Assembly (NCBI RefSeq): GCF_026157085.1
Contig: NZ_JANPVN010000001.1
Coordinates: 682,001 to 746,000, forward strand
DNA: 64,000 nt
Source: Sphingomicrobium arenosum
Lineage (GTDB): Bacteria > Pseudomonadota > Alphaproteobacteria > Sphingomonadales > Sphingomonadaceae
Direction: 5' to 3'
Positions 52,082 to 61,313 of this stretch are shown one piece after another (the stretch's first letter is position 1; each line of letters begins with the position of its first letter). The translations under genes and the position numbers were made by a program. The notes beneath the pieces were generated by a model. That model saw nothing but the letters and a program-made list of their open reading frames with translations. It ran no database searches and had not been told where the DNA came from.

Positions 52082-53265
52082 CGCGAGAAGCGGCTCACCA
52101 GTTCGACGTGGGTCGACCAACGGAATTGTCCGACCGGTCGAACCCAGTCGAGCCTGTAACCGCCCTCGACGAGGATCGCCGCATCGCGCGCGAAGGTGCC
52201 GGGGTTGCAGCTGACGTAGGCGATCACGGGGACGGCGCTAGCGGCAAGCTGGCGGCATTGCGCTTCTGCGCCCGATCGCGGCGGATCGAGCACGACCGCG
52301 CCGACGTCGGTCAGTTCCTTCGCGTCATAAGGGCGACGGTAGAGGTCGCGGTGAACCGCCTCGACCGGTCGCCCGGCCCGGCGCGCCGCCTGCATCAACG
52401 CCAGGATCGCCTCGCGGCCCGCCTCGGCAGCGATGGTCGGGCGATCCAGTGCCAGCGCGAAGGTGCCGAGACCCGCGAACAGGTCGAGTGCCCTGCCCTC
52501 GCTGCCTTCAAGCGCCTCGAGAACGCCCGCGACAAGCGCCTGCTCGCCGTCCTTGGTGGCCTGAAGGAAGGAGCCCTGCGGAAAGGGCACGGCGACATCG
52601 CCGAGCGTGATCGTGACGGGCTGGGGCTCGTAGCGCGCTTCCGCGCCATAGCCGTCGTCGATCGACAATCGCGCGAGGCGGTGGGTCTCGGCGAAAACGG
52701 GTAGCGCCTCTGCGGCGTCCAGCCCGTCCGTCTCCACGCCGCCCAGCAGCATGTCCACGCCCTGATCGGTCAGCGTCATCTGAACGCGGCCGGTGCGGCG
52801 CTGCGGCAGCAACGTGTCGAGGAGGTCGCGCAGCGGACCCAGGAGCGAGAACAATTCGGGTGCCATGACATGGCATTCGGCCATGTCGACGATCTGGTGC
52901 GATTTCTCGCGGGTGAAGCCGATCAGGCGCTTCTTGCCGATACGCAGCGCCTTGAGGTCGACGCGGCGACGCGCGCGTGGGGGCGAGAGATGCGCATCGC
53001 GCATGTCGGTCTCGAACCCCTTTTGCGCGAGCGCGCCGGCAATGCGGTCGCGGCAATAGTCGCGATAGGCGTCGTCGGTGAGATGCTGGAGCTGGCAGCC
53101 GCCGCATTGGGGGAAGTGACGACAGGGTGGCTCCTGATAGCCCGGACCACGCGCGACGATTTCGCCGTGCTCGACGCGGTCGCCTGGGGCGGCGAAGGGG
53201 ACGTAGGTGCCCGCATCGGTGACGCCATCGCCGCGCCCGGCGATCTCCACGATGGTTTCGGTCAC
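52078..53265 (-). CDS. 23S rRNA (uracil-C5)-methyltransferase, RlmD/TrmA family
   Basis: 395 residues. A short N-terminal TRAM-like part, Fe-S cysteines in PPCRHFPQCGGCQLQH plus AECH, then the SAM domain with FPQGSFLQAT, LDLFAGLGTFAL (SAM binding), VLDPPRSG and the nucleophile Cys in YVSCNPGTFARD. Predicted to make m5U in 23S rRNA. Start GTG at 53265 overlaps the nnr stop (GTGA). Confidence 0.88.
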   Translation of the reverse strand: MTETIVEIAGRGDGVTDAGTYVPFAAPGDRVEHGEIVARGPGYQEPPCRHFPQCGGCQLQHLTDDAYRDYCRDRIAGALAQKGFETDMRDAHLSPPRARRRVDLKALRIGKKRLIGFTREKSHQIVDMAECHVMAPELFSLLGPLRDLLDTLLPQRRTGRVQMTLTDQGVDMLLGGVETDGLDAAEALPVFAETHRLARLSIDDGYGAEARYEPQPVTITLGDVAVPFPQGSFLQATKDGEQALVAGVLEALEGSEGRALDLFAGLGTFALALDRPTIAAEAGREAILALMQAARRAGRPVEAVHRDLYRRPYDAKELTDVGAVVLDPPRSGAEAQCRQLAASAVPVIAYVSCNPGTFARDAAILVEGGYRLDWVRPVGQFRWSTHVELVSRFSR

Positions 53266-54611
53266 ATCACGCTCGGGATGGCGGCGAGAAGGTCGTCGGC
53301 GATGAACGGCACGCGGCAAGCTTCGGCGGCGCGGCCGTGGATCCAGACACCGGCGCAGGCAGCTTCGAAGCGGTCCATCCCGCGCGCACGAATGGCGGCG
53401 ATGATGCCGGCGAGCACGTCCCCTGCCCCCGCGGTCGCGAGCGCGGGGGGCGCGGGCGGGGCGAAACCGAGACGACCATCGGGCGATGCCACCAGCGTAT
53501 CGGCGCCCTTGTAGACGATCACGCATTGGCTCGTGGCAGCGGCTTGCAGCGCGCGGTCGGCCTTGGAGCCTTCGAGTTCGCCGAACAACTCGACGAACTC
53601 GCCCTCGTGCGGGGTGACGATCGCGTCGTGGCCATTGAGGCGTTCGGGTTCGCCGACGTGGCGCAGTGCATCGGCGTCGAGCACCAGCGGATGGGTCTTG
53701 GTCAGCGCGACGGTGAGGAGCGGAGGGATATCCCCCATGCCCGGACCGACGAGGAGGCAGCCGATGCGCTCGTCGTCGAGTGCGGTGGCATCTTCGGTCT
53801 GCACCACAGACGAGGGCAAGCCGTCTATCATGCGGCTCGTCGACACGCGCACGTAACCCGCGCCGGCGCGAGCGGCGGCATGGGCGCTGAGCGCGATGGC
53901 GCCGGGCATGGCACCCGAGAGGCAGTGCACCATGCCGCGATCGAACTTGTGACCATCGGGGTCGAGCGCGGGCAGGTCCGGCGCTGCGATCTCGTGCCAG
54001 TCGCTGGCCGCCTCGAGACCGATGCCCGCGCTGGCGACGCGGCCGCAGCGGTGGATTGCCGGGGCGAGCCGGTGCGCGGGCTTCAAGGCGCCAAGCGCAA
54101 GGGTCAGGTCGAAGGCCCCGAGGTCGGTCAACAATGCGCCGCTATCGGCCTCGATCCCGCTCGGTAGGTCGCAGGCGAGCGTGCGGCGCGCAGCGCCGAA
54201 GAGGCGGCGGGCAGGCCCAGCGATCGCCTCGTCGATCGGACGCGACAGGCCGGTGCCGAACAGGCAGTCGATGACGAGATCGGCCTGCGCCGTCTCCTCG
54301 CCGAGCGTCTCGACCTCGCCCGACCAGTCGGCGCGTGCGGCCTTGGCGGCGTCGGTGCCGGGCTCGCCGATGGCAGCAATGCGGACCTTCGCGCCCATTT
54401 CGGCGAGATGGCGCGCGGCGACATAGCCGTCGCCACCATTGTTGCCGGTGCCGACGAGCAGGAGCGTGTCGCGCGGGCCGAACATGCGGTGACTGGCGGT
54501 CGCCAGCGCCCTGCCGGCGCGCTCCATGAGCTCGCGGGTCGAGGTGCCGGTGTCGATCGCCTCTCGTTCGAGGCGCTGCAACTCGGCGGCGGGAAGGATG
54601 GGACGGGTCAT
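53262..54611 (-). CDS. nnr: Bifunctional NAD(P)H-hydrate epimerase / ADP-dependent dehydratase
   Basis: 449 residues for repair of hydrated NAD(P)H. N-terminal epimerase (NnrE, about 1-205): GTGNNGGDGYVAARHL and DCLFGTGLSRP. C-terminal dehydratase (NnrD, about 215-449): GMVHCLSGAMPGAIALS, VGPGMGD, VTPHEGEF and GTGDVLAG-like end written GAGDVLAGIIAA. Start at 54611 is canonical. A separate glutamate-synthase-like gene does not accompany it. Confidence 0.92.
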   Translation of the reverse strand: MTRPILPAAELQRLEREAIDTGTSTRELMERAGRALATASHRMFGPRDTLLLVGTGNNGGDGYVAARHLAEMGAKVRIAAIGEPGTDAAKAARADWSGEVETLGEETAQADLVIDCLFGTGLSRPIDEAIAGPARRLFGAARRTLACDLPSGIEADSGALLTDLGAFDLTLALGALKPAHRLAPAIHRCGRVASAGIGLEAASDWHEIAAPDLPALDPDGHKFDRGMVHCLSGAMPGAIALSAHAAARAGAGYVRVSTSRMIDGLPSSVVQTEDATALDDERIGCLLVGPGMGDIPPLLTVALTKTHPLVLDADALRHVGEPERLNGHDAIVTPHEGEFVELFGELEGSKADRALQAAATSQCVIVYKGADTLVASPDGRLGFAPPAPPALATAGAGDVLAGIIAAIRARGMDRFEAACAGVWIHGRAAEACRVPFIADDLLAAIPSVM

Positions 54612-54621
54612 GGCCGCGCCC

Positions 54622-55473
54622 TTAGCGCAAATGGGTCGCCAGATGCCACCATTTGTCGGGACAGGCGGCCCCGGCCGCATCGCGCGCGGCGTCGTTGTCG
54701 AACAGGGCGAAGCAGCTGGCACCGCTGCCCGACATCCGGGCGAGGGCGCAGCCGGGCTGCGCGGCCAGCCAATCGAGCACATCCGCGATGGCGGATACCA
54801 GCTTGCGAGCCGGCGGCTCGAGGTCGTTGCGCGCCGCGCGCCAGTCCTCGCCGAGCGGACCAAGATCAACCCCATCCCAACGCTCGAATACCGCGGCCGT
54901 GGACAGCGGGACGAGCGGATTGACGAGCAGGACGGGCGCGCCGCTAATCTCCGGCATGGAGAGGGGCTTGAGCTTCTCCCCTACCCCTTCCCCGCGCGCG
55001 CTCATGGACAGCAGGCAGGCGGGGACGTCGGCGCCGAGCCGCGGTGCCACATCTGCCGCATGGGCCGGGTCGAGCTTCCACAAACTCGTCAGCAGGCGCA
55101 GCATGGCGGCGGCATCGGCGGAGCCGCCGCCGAGCCCGCTGGCGACGGGCAGGCGCTTTTCGAGTTTCGCCTTGATATGCGCGGGCGCCACGACAGGACA
55201 GAGCGCCTGCCACGCGCGTTCGACGAGATTGCCCTCAGTCTCAAGTCCCTCGGCGAAAGGACCGGTGATGGTGAGGTCGAAGCGATGCTCGGTGGCGGGT
55301 TCGCTTGTCGCGGAAAGCCAGTCGCCATCGGTGCAGAAGGCGAACAGCGTCTCGAGTTCGTGATAGCCGTTATCAAGACGGCGGCGGACGTGGAGCGCGA
55401 GGTTGAGCTTTGCGACTGCGGGTTCGCGCAGCGCTACCGGCTCAGGGCGCGGCGTTTGCAGGCTCGAGGCCAT
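54622..55473 (-). CDS. ispE: 4-diphosphocytidyl-2-C-methyl-D-erythritol kinase
   Basis: GHMP kinase of the MEP pathway. 283 residues. AVAKLNLALHV, the ATP-binding VASGLGGGSADAAAML near residue 110, and the late MSGSGASCFALF glycine motif. Complements ispDF elsewhere in the window. Its first 32 bases overlap the 3' end of the upstream TPR gene. Confidence 0.94.
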   Translation of the reverse strand: MASSLQTPRPEPVALREPAVAKLNLALHVRRRLDNGYHELETLFAFCTDGDWLSATSEPATEHRFDLTITGPFAEGLETEGNLVERAWQALCPVVAPAHIKAKLEKRLPVASGLGGGSADAAAMLRLLTSLWKLDPAHAADVAPRLGADVPACLLSMSARGEGVGEKLKPLSMPEISGAPVLLVNPLVPLSTAAVFERWDGVDLGPLGEDWRAARNDLEPPARKLVSAIADVLDWLAAQPGCALARMSGSGASCFALFDNDAARDAAGAACPDKWWHLATHLR

Positions 55474-57127
55474 AAGCGATCTTGTCCTCGATGCGTGTTT
55501 CGACGGCAGTTTCCGGGGCATAATAGCGCGCAACTTCCCACGCGAAACGCGCCTCGATACGGCGCCCCGCGGCATAAAGGGCATCGCCATAATGCTCGTG
55601 GATCTCGGGATCGGCGGGCGCCAGTTCGGCGGCCCGCGCGAGCGCCTCCACCGCGCCTGCGTGATCGCCGAGCTTGTAGAGCGCCCAGCCGAGGCTGTCG
55701 GTGATCGCCGCGCTGTCGGGGCTGAGGCGCGAGGCCTTGCGGATATAGGCGCTGGCCAGTTCGACGTCGCCGCCCTCCTCGAGCATCGAATAGCCGAGAT
55801 AGTTGAGCAGGATGGCCTGGTCGGGCGACAGCGCGAGCGCCTGGTTCAAGAGCCGTTCCGACATGGCCCAGTCGCCGGCTTCGTGGCGAGACACGGCTTC
55901 AAGGAAGAGCAGGGGCCAGTCGTCATTGCCGAGCCGCGCGCGCTCCTGCGCATAGGCATCGGCGGCGGCTTCGTGGCGGTCCATCGCGGCGAGCGCGTCG
56001 CCGATCCGTGCCCAGCTGCCGGCGCGACTTGGATTGGCGTCATGCGCGGCCTGGGCGAGACGAAGGGCGTCAGGCGCTCGGTCATGTTCGATGAGATGCT
56101 GGATGATGCTGTCCTCGGCCTGCAGCGCGAGCGGCGAGCTTTCATCGACGCTGCGATAGAGATCGAGCGCGCGCTCATCGCGGCCGTCGCGTTCGAGCAT
56201 GGCACCGGCGATGATCGCCGCGCCCTCGTTGGACGGGTCGGCGAAGCGGGCGACCTGCGCGAGGCCCGCGGGCAAGGCGCTGTTACGGCCTTCGGCAAGG
56301 TCGATGGCGACGGCGAGCAGCAATTCGGAGAGGCCCTCGGCGGGCGTGCGCACCGCCATGCCGAGCGGTTTGCCATCGGCTAGGCGTTGGCGTGCTTCGA
56401 CGAGGATCACATCCTCTCCCGCCAAAAGCGCTTGGGCAAGATCGGGGCGACCGAGGCCCGCGAGGCTTTCGGCAAAGGCGAGGCGTAATCGGGCCTCGCG
56501 CGGGCCGGCGCGCGACAGGGCGGCGTCGATATGCTGGACCGCACCGTCGACCCCGCCGGTCGCGAGATAAAGGAAGGCCGCCTGCTCGTCCTTCTGGCGC
56601 GCGAGCGGGCGCTGGTCGGCCATGCCGGCCACCATCGCGGGGCCGCGCGGCTCGGTGCCCTGGCGATAGCTCATGGCCTCGATCCAGCCGCGCACGAAGG
56701 GCGAGAGGAAGTCGAGTTGGACCCGCGCCTCGTCGTCCGACAGCACCGCGAGCGCGTCGCGATAGCGCCGTTCCCTCAAGGCGTCGGCAAGGAGGAGCAG
56801 TCGCAGGTCGAGGTTGAAATTGTCGGGCTGCGAGGAGTTTTGCGCGATCGACAAGGCAAGGTCGAACCGGCCCGCGGCAATCGCCTCGGAGGCGGCGCGC
56901 GCCTCGGTCTGCGCATCGACCGGGCCGGCGGCGATCAGGCGGGCGTAGAGCGTCGCGGCGGCATCGCTGTCGCCGAGTAGGTCGGCAGTGCGCGCGGCGA
57001 CGAACAGCTCGCGCTGTTCCTCGGGATTGTCGACGAGCGGGGTCGCCAGCGCGGGGCTGCCGAGAGCGAGGCTGGCGATCAGGCCGAGGCCGAGACTACA
57101 TGTTCGGATAATTGGGTCCTCCCCCAC
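55442..57127 (-). CDS. Secreted tetratricopeptide-repeat protein
   Basis: 561 residues. An N-terminal signal peptide (LGLGLIASLALGSPALA) is followed by about ten TPR-like helix pairs; the last ones (ALALSPDQAILLNYLGYSMLEEG, ASRLSPDSAAITDSLGWALYKLG and AELAPADPEIHEHYGDALYAAG) match the consensus closely. The GTG at 57127 lies 32 bases inside the ETF-QO 3' end. Such exported TPR proteins commonly scaffold envelope or outer-membrane assembly; partner unknown. Confidence 0.85.
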   Translation of the reverse strand: MGEDPIIRTCSLGLGLIASLALGSPALATPLVDNPEEQRELFVAARTADLLGDSDAAATLYARLIAAGPVDAQTEARAASEAIAAGRFDLALSIAQNSSQPDNFNLDLRLLLLADALRERRYRDALAVLSDDEARVQLDFLSPFVRGWIEAMSYRQGTEPRGPAMVAGMADQRPLARQKDEQAAFLYLATGGVDGAVQHIDAALSRAGPREARLRLAFAESLAGLGRPDLAQALLAGEDVILVEARQRLADGKPLGMAVRTPAEGLSELLLAVAIDLAEGRNSALPAGLAQVARFADPSNEGAAIIAGAMLERDGRDERALDLYRSVDESSPLALQAEDSIIQHLIEHDRAPDALRLAQAAHDANPSRAGSWARIGDALAAMDRHEAAADAYAQERARLGNDDWPLLFLEAVSRHEAGDWAMSERLLNQALALSPDQAILLNYLGYSMLEEGGDVELASAYIRKASRLSPDSAAITDSLGWALYKLGDHAGAVEALARAAELAPADPEIHEHYGDALYAAGRRIEARFAWEVARYYAPETAVETRIEDKIAYGLEPANAAP

Positions 57128-58748
57128 CTTCGGGCACGACCCAATTGATATTCTGGGTCATGTCCTTGATGTCGCAGGTCTTGCAGTGAACGCAGTTCTG
57201 CGCGTTGATCTGGAGCTTGGGCTCGCCGACATCCTCGCCCACGATCTCATAGACGCCCGCCGGGCAATAGCGCGTTTCCGGGCTGGCGTAGAGATTGTAA
57301 TTCACCGCGATCGGGACGTCGTCGTCCTTCAGCGTGAGATGGATCGGCTGATCCTCTGCATGATTGGTGTTCGACAGATAGACAGAGCTCAGGCGGTCGA
57401 AGGTGAGTTTGCCGTCGGGCTTGGGATAATCGATCTTTCGCGCGGCGGTCGCGGGCTGCATCTGCTTGTGGTCGGCATGATGCTTCAATGTCCAGGGCGA
57501 GCCGATCTTGAGCTGGTTCAGCCACATATCGAACCCCGCGAAGAGCGTGCCGAGCTTGCCGCCGAACTTGGCGACCATGGGCTGGGCATTGCGAACCTTC
57601 TTGAGTTCCTTGCCGATCCAGCTCGAGCGGACCTCGGGCTCATAGCCCTCGAGGAAGTCGTGGGTGCGGCCCGCCGCCAGCGCCTCGGCGAGGTGCGCGG
57701 CGGCGATCATGGCCGATTTCATCGCCGTGTGGGTGCCCTTGATGCGCGGCACGTTGACGAAGCCCGCCGAGCAGCCGATCAGCGCGCCGCCCGGAAAGGC
57801 GAGCTGCGGGATGGCCTGCCAGCCGCCCTCGTTGATCGCGCGCGCGCCATAGGAGACGCGGGTCCCGCCCTCGATCTCGGCGCGGATGTCGGGATGCGTC
57901 TTCCAGCGCTGCATCTCCTCGAAAGGCGAAAGATAGGGGTTCTCGTAATCGAGCGCGACGACAAACCCGAGGGCGACCTGGCCATTGTCCTGATGATAGA
58001 GGAAGCCCCCGCCCCACGCCTCGTCCAAGGGCCAGCCCTGCGTGTGAACGACCTTGCCCGGCACATGCTTGTCGGCGGGAATGTCCCACAATTCCTTGAT
58101 ACCGATGCCATAGACCTGCGGCCCGCTTTCCTTGCGCAGGTCGAACAGGTTGGTGAGTTCCTTGGTGAGGTGCCCGCGCGCGCCCTCCGCGAAGAGGGTA
58201 TATTTGGCGTGCAGTTCCATGCCGGGCTGATAGTCGGGGCCATGCTCGCCGCCGCGGGTCACGCCCATGTCGCCGGTCGCCACGCCGCGCACCGAGCCGT
58301 CGTCGTTGAACAGCACTTCGGCTGCCGCGAAGCCGGGGAAAATCTCGACTTCCAATTCTTCCGCCACGCCGGCGAGCCAGCGGGTCAGGTTGCCGAGGCT
58401 GCCGGTGTAGGTGCCCTTATTGTGCATGAAGGACGGTGTGAAGAGATGCGGGATTTCCAGCTTGCCGGTGTCGGTAAGGATCCAGTGATGGTTCTCGCTG
58501 ACCTCGACCTTCAAGGGGCAATCGTCGCGGTCGCGCCAGTCGGGGATGAGCTCGTCCAGGGCCTTGGGGTCGATGACCGCGCCCGACAGAATATGGGCGC
58601 CGACTTCCGAACCCTTTTCGAGCACCACGACGCTGATGTCCTGCTCCCTTTCGGCAGCCAGCTGCTTCAGCCGGATCGCCGCCGAAAGGCCCGCCGGACC
58701 GGCCCCGACGATGACGACATCATATTCCATCGACTCACGTTCGCTCAT
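57096..58748 (-). CDS. Electron-transfer flavoprotein-ubiquinone oxidoreductase
   Basis: 550 residues. FAD-binding GAGPAGLSAAI near residue 15, the FAEGARGHLT segment, and the C-terminal 4Fe-4S motif (CPAGVYE, CVHCKTCDIKDM) show an intact enzyme passing electrons from ETF to ubiquinone during fatty-acid and amino-acid oxidation. Membrane-associated. Start at 58748 (MSERESMEYDVVIV). Longer readings overlap the divergent neighbour. Confidence 0.95.
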   Translation of the reverse strand: MSERESMEYDVVIVGAGPAGLSAAIRLKQLAAEREQDISVVVLEKGSEVGAHILSGAVIDPKALDELIPDWRDRDDCPLKVEVSENHHWILTDTGKLEIPHLFTPSFMHNKGTYTGSLGNLTRWLAGVAEELEVEIFPGFAAAEVLFNDDGSVRGVATGDMGVTRGGEHGPDYQPGMELHAKYTLFAEGARGHLTKELTNLFDLRKESGPQVYGIGIKELWDIPADKHVPGKVVHTQGWPLDEAWGGGFLYHQDNGQVALGFVVALDYENPYLSPFEEMQRWKTHPDIRAEIEGGTRVSYGARAINEGGWQAIPQLAFPGGALIGCSAGFVNVPRIKGTHTAMKSAMIAAAHLAEALAAGRTHDFLEGYEPEVRSSWIGKELKKVRNAQPMVAKFGGKLGTLFAGFDMWLNQLKIGSPWTLKHHADHKQMQPATAARKIDYPKPDGKLTFDRLSSVYLSNTNHAEDQPIHLTLKDDDVPIAVNYNLYASPETRYCPAGVYEIVGEDVGEPKLQINAQNCVHCKTCDIKDMTQNINWVVPEGGGGPNYPNM

Positions 58749-58843
58749 CAAACATCCCTTGATCGCATTTTGCCGTCCTTTCGGCTCAACACTGCCCTGC
58801 CAATTTATTGACCGCGCCGTCAACATGGCCGAACGATGGCGTG

Positions 58844-59569
58844 ATGAATATCGGGGAGGGAATCGATCCCGGGCGCGCTTCGGCCCTGCTCGGATGGTGG
58901 CGAGACGCTGGCGTCGATGTCGCGGTGCGGGCCGATGCCCCAAGCTGGCGCAGCCTTGCCCCGGCAGCGAAGGCACCGCCCGCGAGCACCGCAGAGACGC
59001 CGCGCGAAGCGGCCACAAAAACCGCGCCAATATCTCCGCCGCCCCCCGCCGCGCCGAAAATAGAATTGCCGACGACGCTCGAGGGCATCGAAACCTGGCT
59101 GGGCGAGCGCTCGGCGACGCTGGAGGCGCATCATCATGCGGTCACCATTCCCGAAGAGGCGCCGCTGCTGGTCGTCGGCGCGCGTGCCGAGGGCGAGGCC
59201 GCAATGAGCGAACCGGCCCAAGCGCTGTTCGAGCGGATGATGGCGGCGATCGGGGCTGAAGCGCCCGTACTGGCGATGATCGACCCGGCCACCCAGCCCG
59301 GCCAATCCGACCGCGCGCCGCTCGAACCGCTGCTCGTGGAGGCGATCCGACGTCGTATCGCGCTGGCGCGGCCCCAGCGGCTCCTCCTGTTCGGCGACCA
59401 AGCGGCGCGCGCGCTGCTCGATACGCCCCTGGTGCGAGCGCGCGGACGCTTGCACCAGGTCGAAGGCACGCCTTGCGTCGCCACCTTCCATCCGCGCTGG
59501 CTGCTCGACCGCACCGGTGACAAGCGCCTCGCCTGGACGGACTTGCAGATCCTCATGGGGGACGAATGA
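58844..59569 (+). CDS. Uracil-DNA glycosylase-like protein, degenerate family 4/5 type
   Basis: 241 residues. A long Ala/Pro linker (about 35-75) precedes a UDG-fold core. The C-terminal RGRLHQVEGTPCVATFHPRWLLD matches the family HPxxLL segment, but the GE(A/G)PG active-site motif is replaced (VVGARAEGEAAM) and the four Fe-S cysteines are missing. Activity is therefore doubtful. ATG 58844 is preferred to TTG 58808. Overlaps the transglycosylase gene (ATGA). Confidence 0.7.
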   Translation: MNIGEGIDPGRASALLGWWRDAGVDVAVRADAPSWRSLAPAAKAPPASTAETPREAATKTAPISPPPPAAPKIELPTTLEGIETWLGERSATLEAHHHAVTIPEEAPLLVVGARAEGEAAMSEPAQALFERMMAAIGAEAPVLAMIDPATQPGQSDRAPLEPLLVEAIRRRIALARPQRLLLFGDQAARALLDTPLVRARGRLHQVEGTPCVATFHPRWLLDRTGDKRLAWTDLQILMGDE

Positions 59570-61272
59570 CGAACTTGTGGCTCGCGGGCGCGCTCGCCGC
59601 CTTGGCCTTGCCCCAAGCTGCCATGGCGCAGAGCGATCCGCTCGCGCCCTTGCCCGCGCAAACGGCCGAGACGCAGCCCGCGCCTGCTAGCGAAGCCGCG
59701 CGGCTCGACAGTTGGCCCGCGATCCTTGCGGCGGTGGATGCCGGGCAATGGGCGCTGGCGGAGCGCTCGATTGCGGCAATGGGCGACAATGTGCTGGCGC
59801 CTTATGCGCTGGCCGAATTGTATCTCGCGCCTAATTCACCGCGGGTCGGCGGTGCGCAGGCCGCCGCCCTGGTCCGCCGCGCGCCCGAATTGCCGCAGGC
59901 AGAGCGGCTTGCAGGACTAGCCGCCGAGCGCGGGGGCGACCGGGTTGCGGCGACACCGACGCAGGCGATGGTCAGCCTCGGCGGAGCGCCGCGTCGCACG
60001 CGGGCGCGATCGACCGGGACCAGTATCGTCGAGGCATTGCGCCGCGAACTTCGCCCGGCCATCGAGGCCGATGACGGCGTCCAGGCCGAGACGATCTATC
60101 GCACCGCGATCGGGGAGCAGCGACTGAGCGGCGAGGAGCAGGCCGAAATCGCCCAGCTCGTCGCATGGATCCATTATGTCGCGGGCGACATGGCCGCCGC
60201 ACGCCGCGTAGCGAGCGAGGGTGTCGCGGCGGGCTCGTCGGAATGGCGCGCGCAGGCGGCGTGGACGCAAGGGCTGGCCAATTGGCGGCTTCACGATTGC
60301 AACGCGGCTTCGACCGCTTTTCGTATCACCGCGGCGGGCACGCGTGATCGCGAATTGCGCAGCGCGGCGCATTATTGGACGGCGCGGGCCGAGCAGCGCT
60401 GCCGCCGCCCGCAGGCGGTTGCCCCCTATCTCGGCGCGGCAGCGCGCGAGAGCGAGACCTTTTATGGCCAGCTCGCGCGGGCGCGGCTCGGCGTCGACCG
60501 GCGACTGGGGCAACGTGTGGGTCCCAGCGATCGCGCCACCCGCTCGCGGGTCGAGGCTTTGCCCAACGTGGTGCGCGCGCGGGCGCTGGTCGCCATGGGG
60601 CAGCGCGAACGCGCAACGGAGTTGATTCGCCACCAGGCCCGCATCGGCGACCCGCGCGATCACAAGGCGCTCGTCGAGGTGGCGGGTGCGCTCCGCCTCG
60701 GGCTGCAATATTGGCTCGCGACCAATGGGCCGCGGGGCAGCCAGGTGGATCCCGCCGATCGTTATCCGGCGCCGGGTTGGCAGCCCGACAACGGCTGGCG
60801 TATCGACCCCTTCCTCGTCTTCAGTCACATCATCCAGGAAAGCGATTTTCGCGAGAGCGTCGTATCGGCTGCCGATGCGGTGGGCTTGATGCAGGTGCGC
60901 CCTGGCACGGCGCGCGACCAGGCACGGCGGCGCGGGCAGAGCGTCAGCGCAAGCGATCTCAAGAGGCCCGAGGTCAACATCGACCATGGTCAGCAATTCC
61001 TCGAGGACATGCGCCGCAATGGCGCGACCAATGACGAGCTGATGCGGGTCATCGCGGCCTATAATGCCGGCCCCGTACCGGTGTCGCGCTGGACGTCGAT
61101 CCCTGGCGAGGATCCCCTCCTATGGATGGAGAGCCTGCCTTATTGGGAGACGCGCTTCTATATCCCGGCGATCCTGCGTAATTACTTCGTTTATCATGCC
61201 GAGGCGGGCACCACTCCGCAGGCGCTCACCGATATTCTCCAAGGCCGTGCGCCGCGCTATCCTGCGCCCTAG
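59566..61272 (+). CDS. Soluble lytic murein transglycosylase (Slt70-like)
   Basis: 568 residues. Signal peptide ending AAMAQ, a long helical superhelix domain (about 45-400) of TPR-like type, and a C-terminal SLT domain with catalytic glutamate in SHIIQESDFRE near 425, GLMQVRPGTA, NIDHGQQFL and AYNAGP. Periplasmic murein breakdown and recycling. Starts inside the stop of the UDG-like gene. Confidence 0.9.
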   Translation: MTNLWLAGALAALALPQAAMAQSDPLAPLPAQTAETQPAPASEAARLDSWPAILAAVDAGQWALAERSIAAMGDNVLAPYALAELYLAPNSPRVGGAQAAALVRRAPELPQAERLAGLAAERGGDRVAATPTQAMVSLGGAPRRTRARSTGTSIVEALRRELRPAIEADDGVQAETIYRTAIGEQRLSGEEQAEIAQLVAWIHYVAGDMAAARRVASEGVAAGSSEWRAQAAWTQGLANWRLHDCNAASTAFRITAAGTRDRELRSAAHYWTARAEQRCRRPQAVAPYLGAAARESETFYGQLARARLGVDRRLGQRVGPSDRATRSRVEALPNVVRARALVAMGQRERATELIRHQARIGDPRDHKALVEVAGALRLGLQYWLATNGPRGSQVDPADRYPAPGWQPDNGWRIDPFLVFSHIIQESDFRESVVSAADAVGLMQVRPGTARDQARRRGQSVSASDLKRPEVNIDHGQQFLEDMRRNGATNDELMRVIAAYNAGPVPVSRWTSIPGEDPLLWMESLPYWETRFYIPAILRNYFVYHAEAGTTPQALTDILQGRAPRYPAP

Positions 61273-61313
61273 TCGTTCTTGATATGTTCTCGTGGTTCCG
61301 CTAGCATGTCGGC

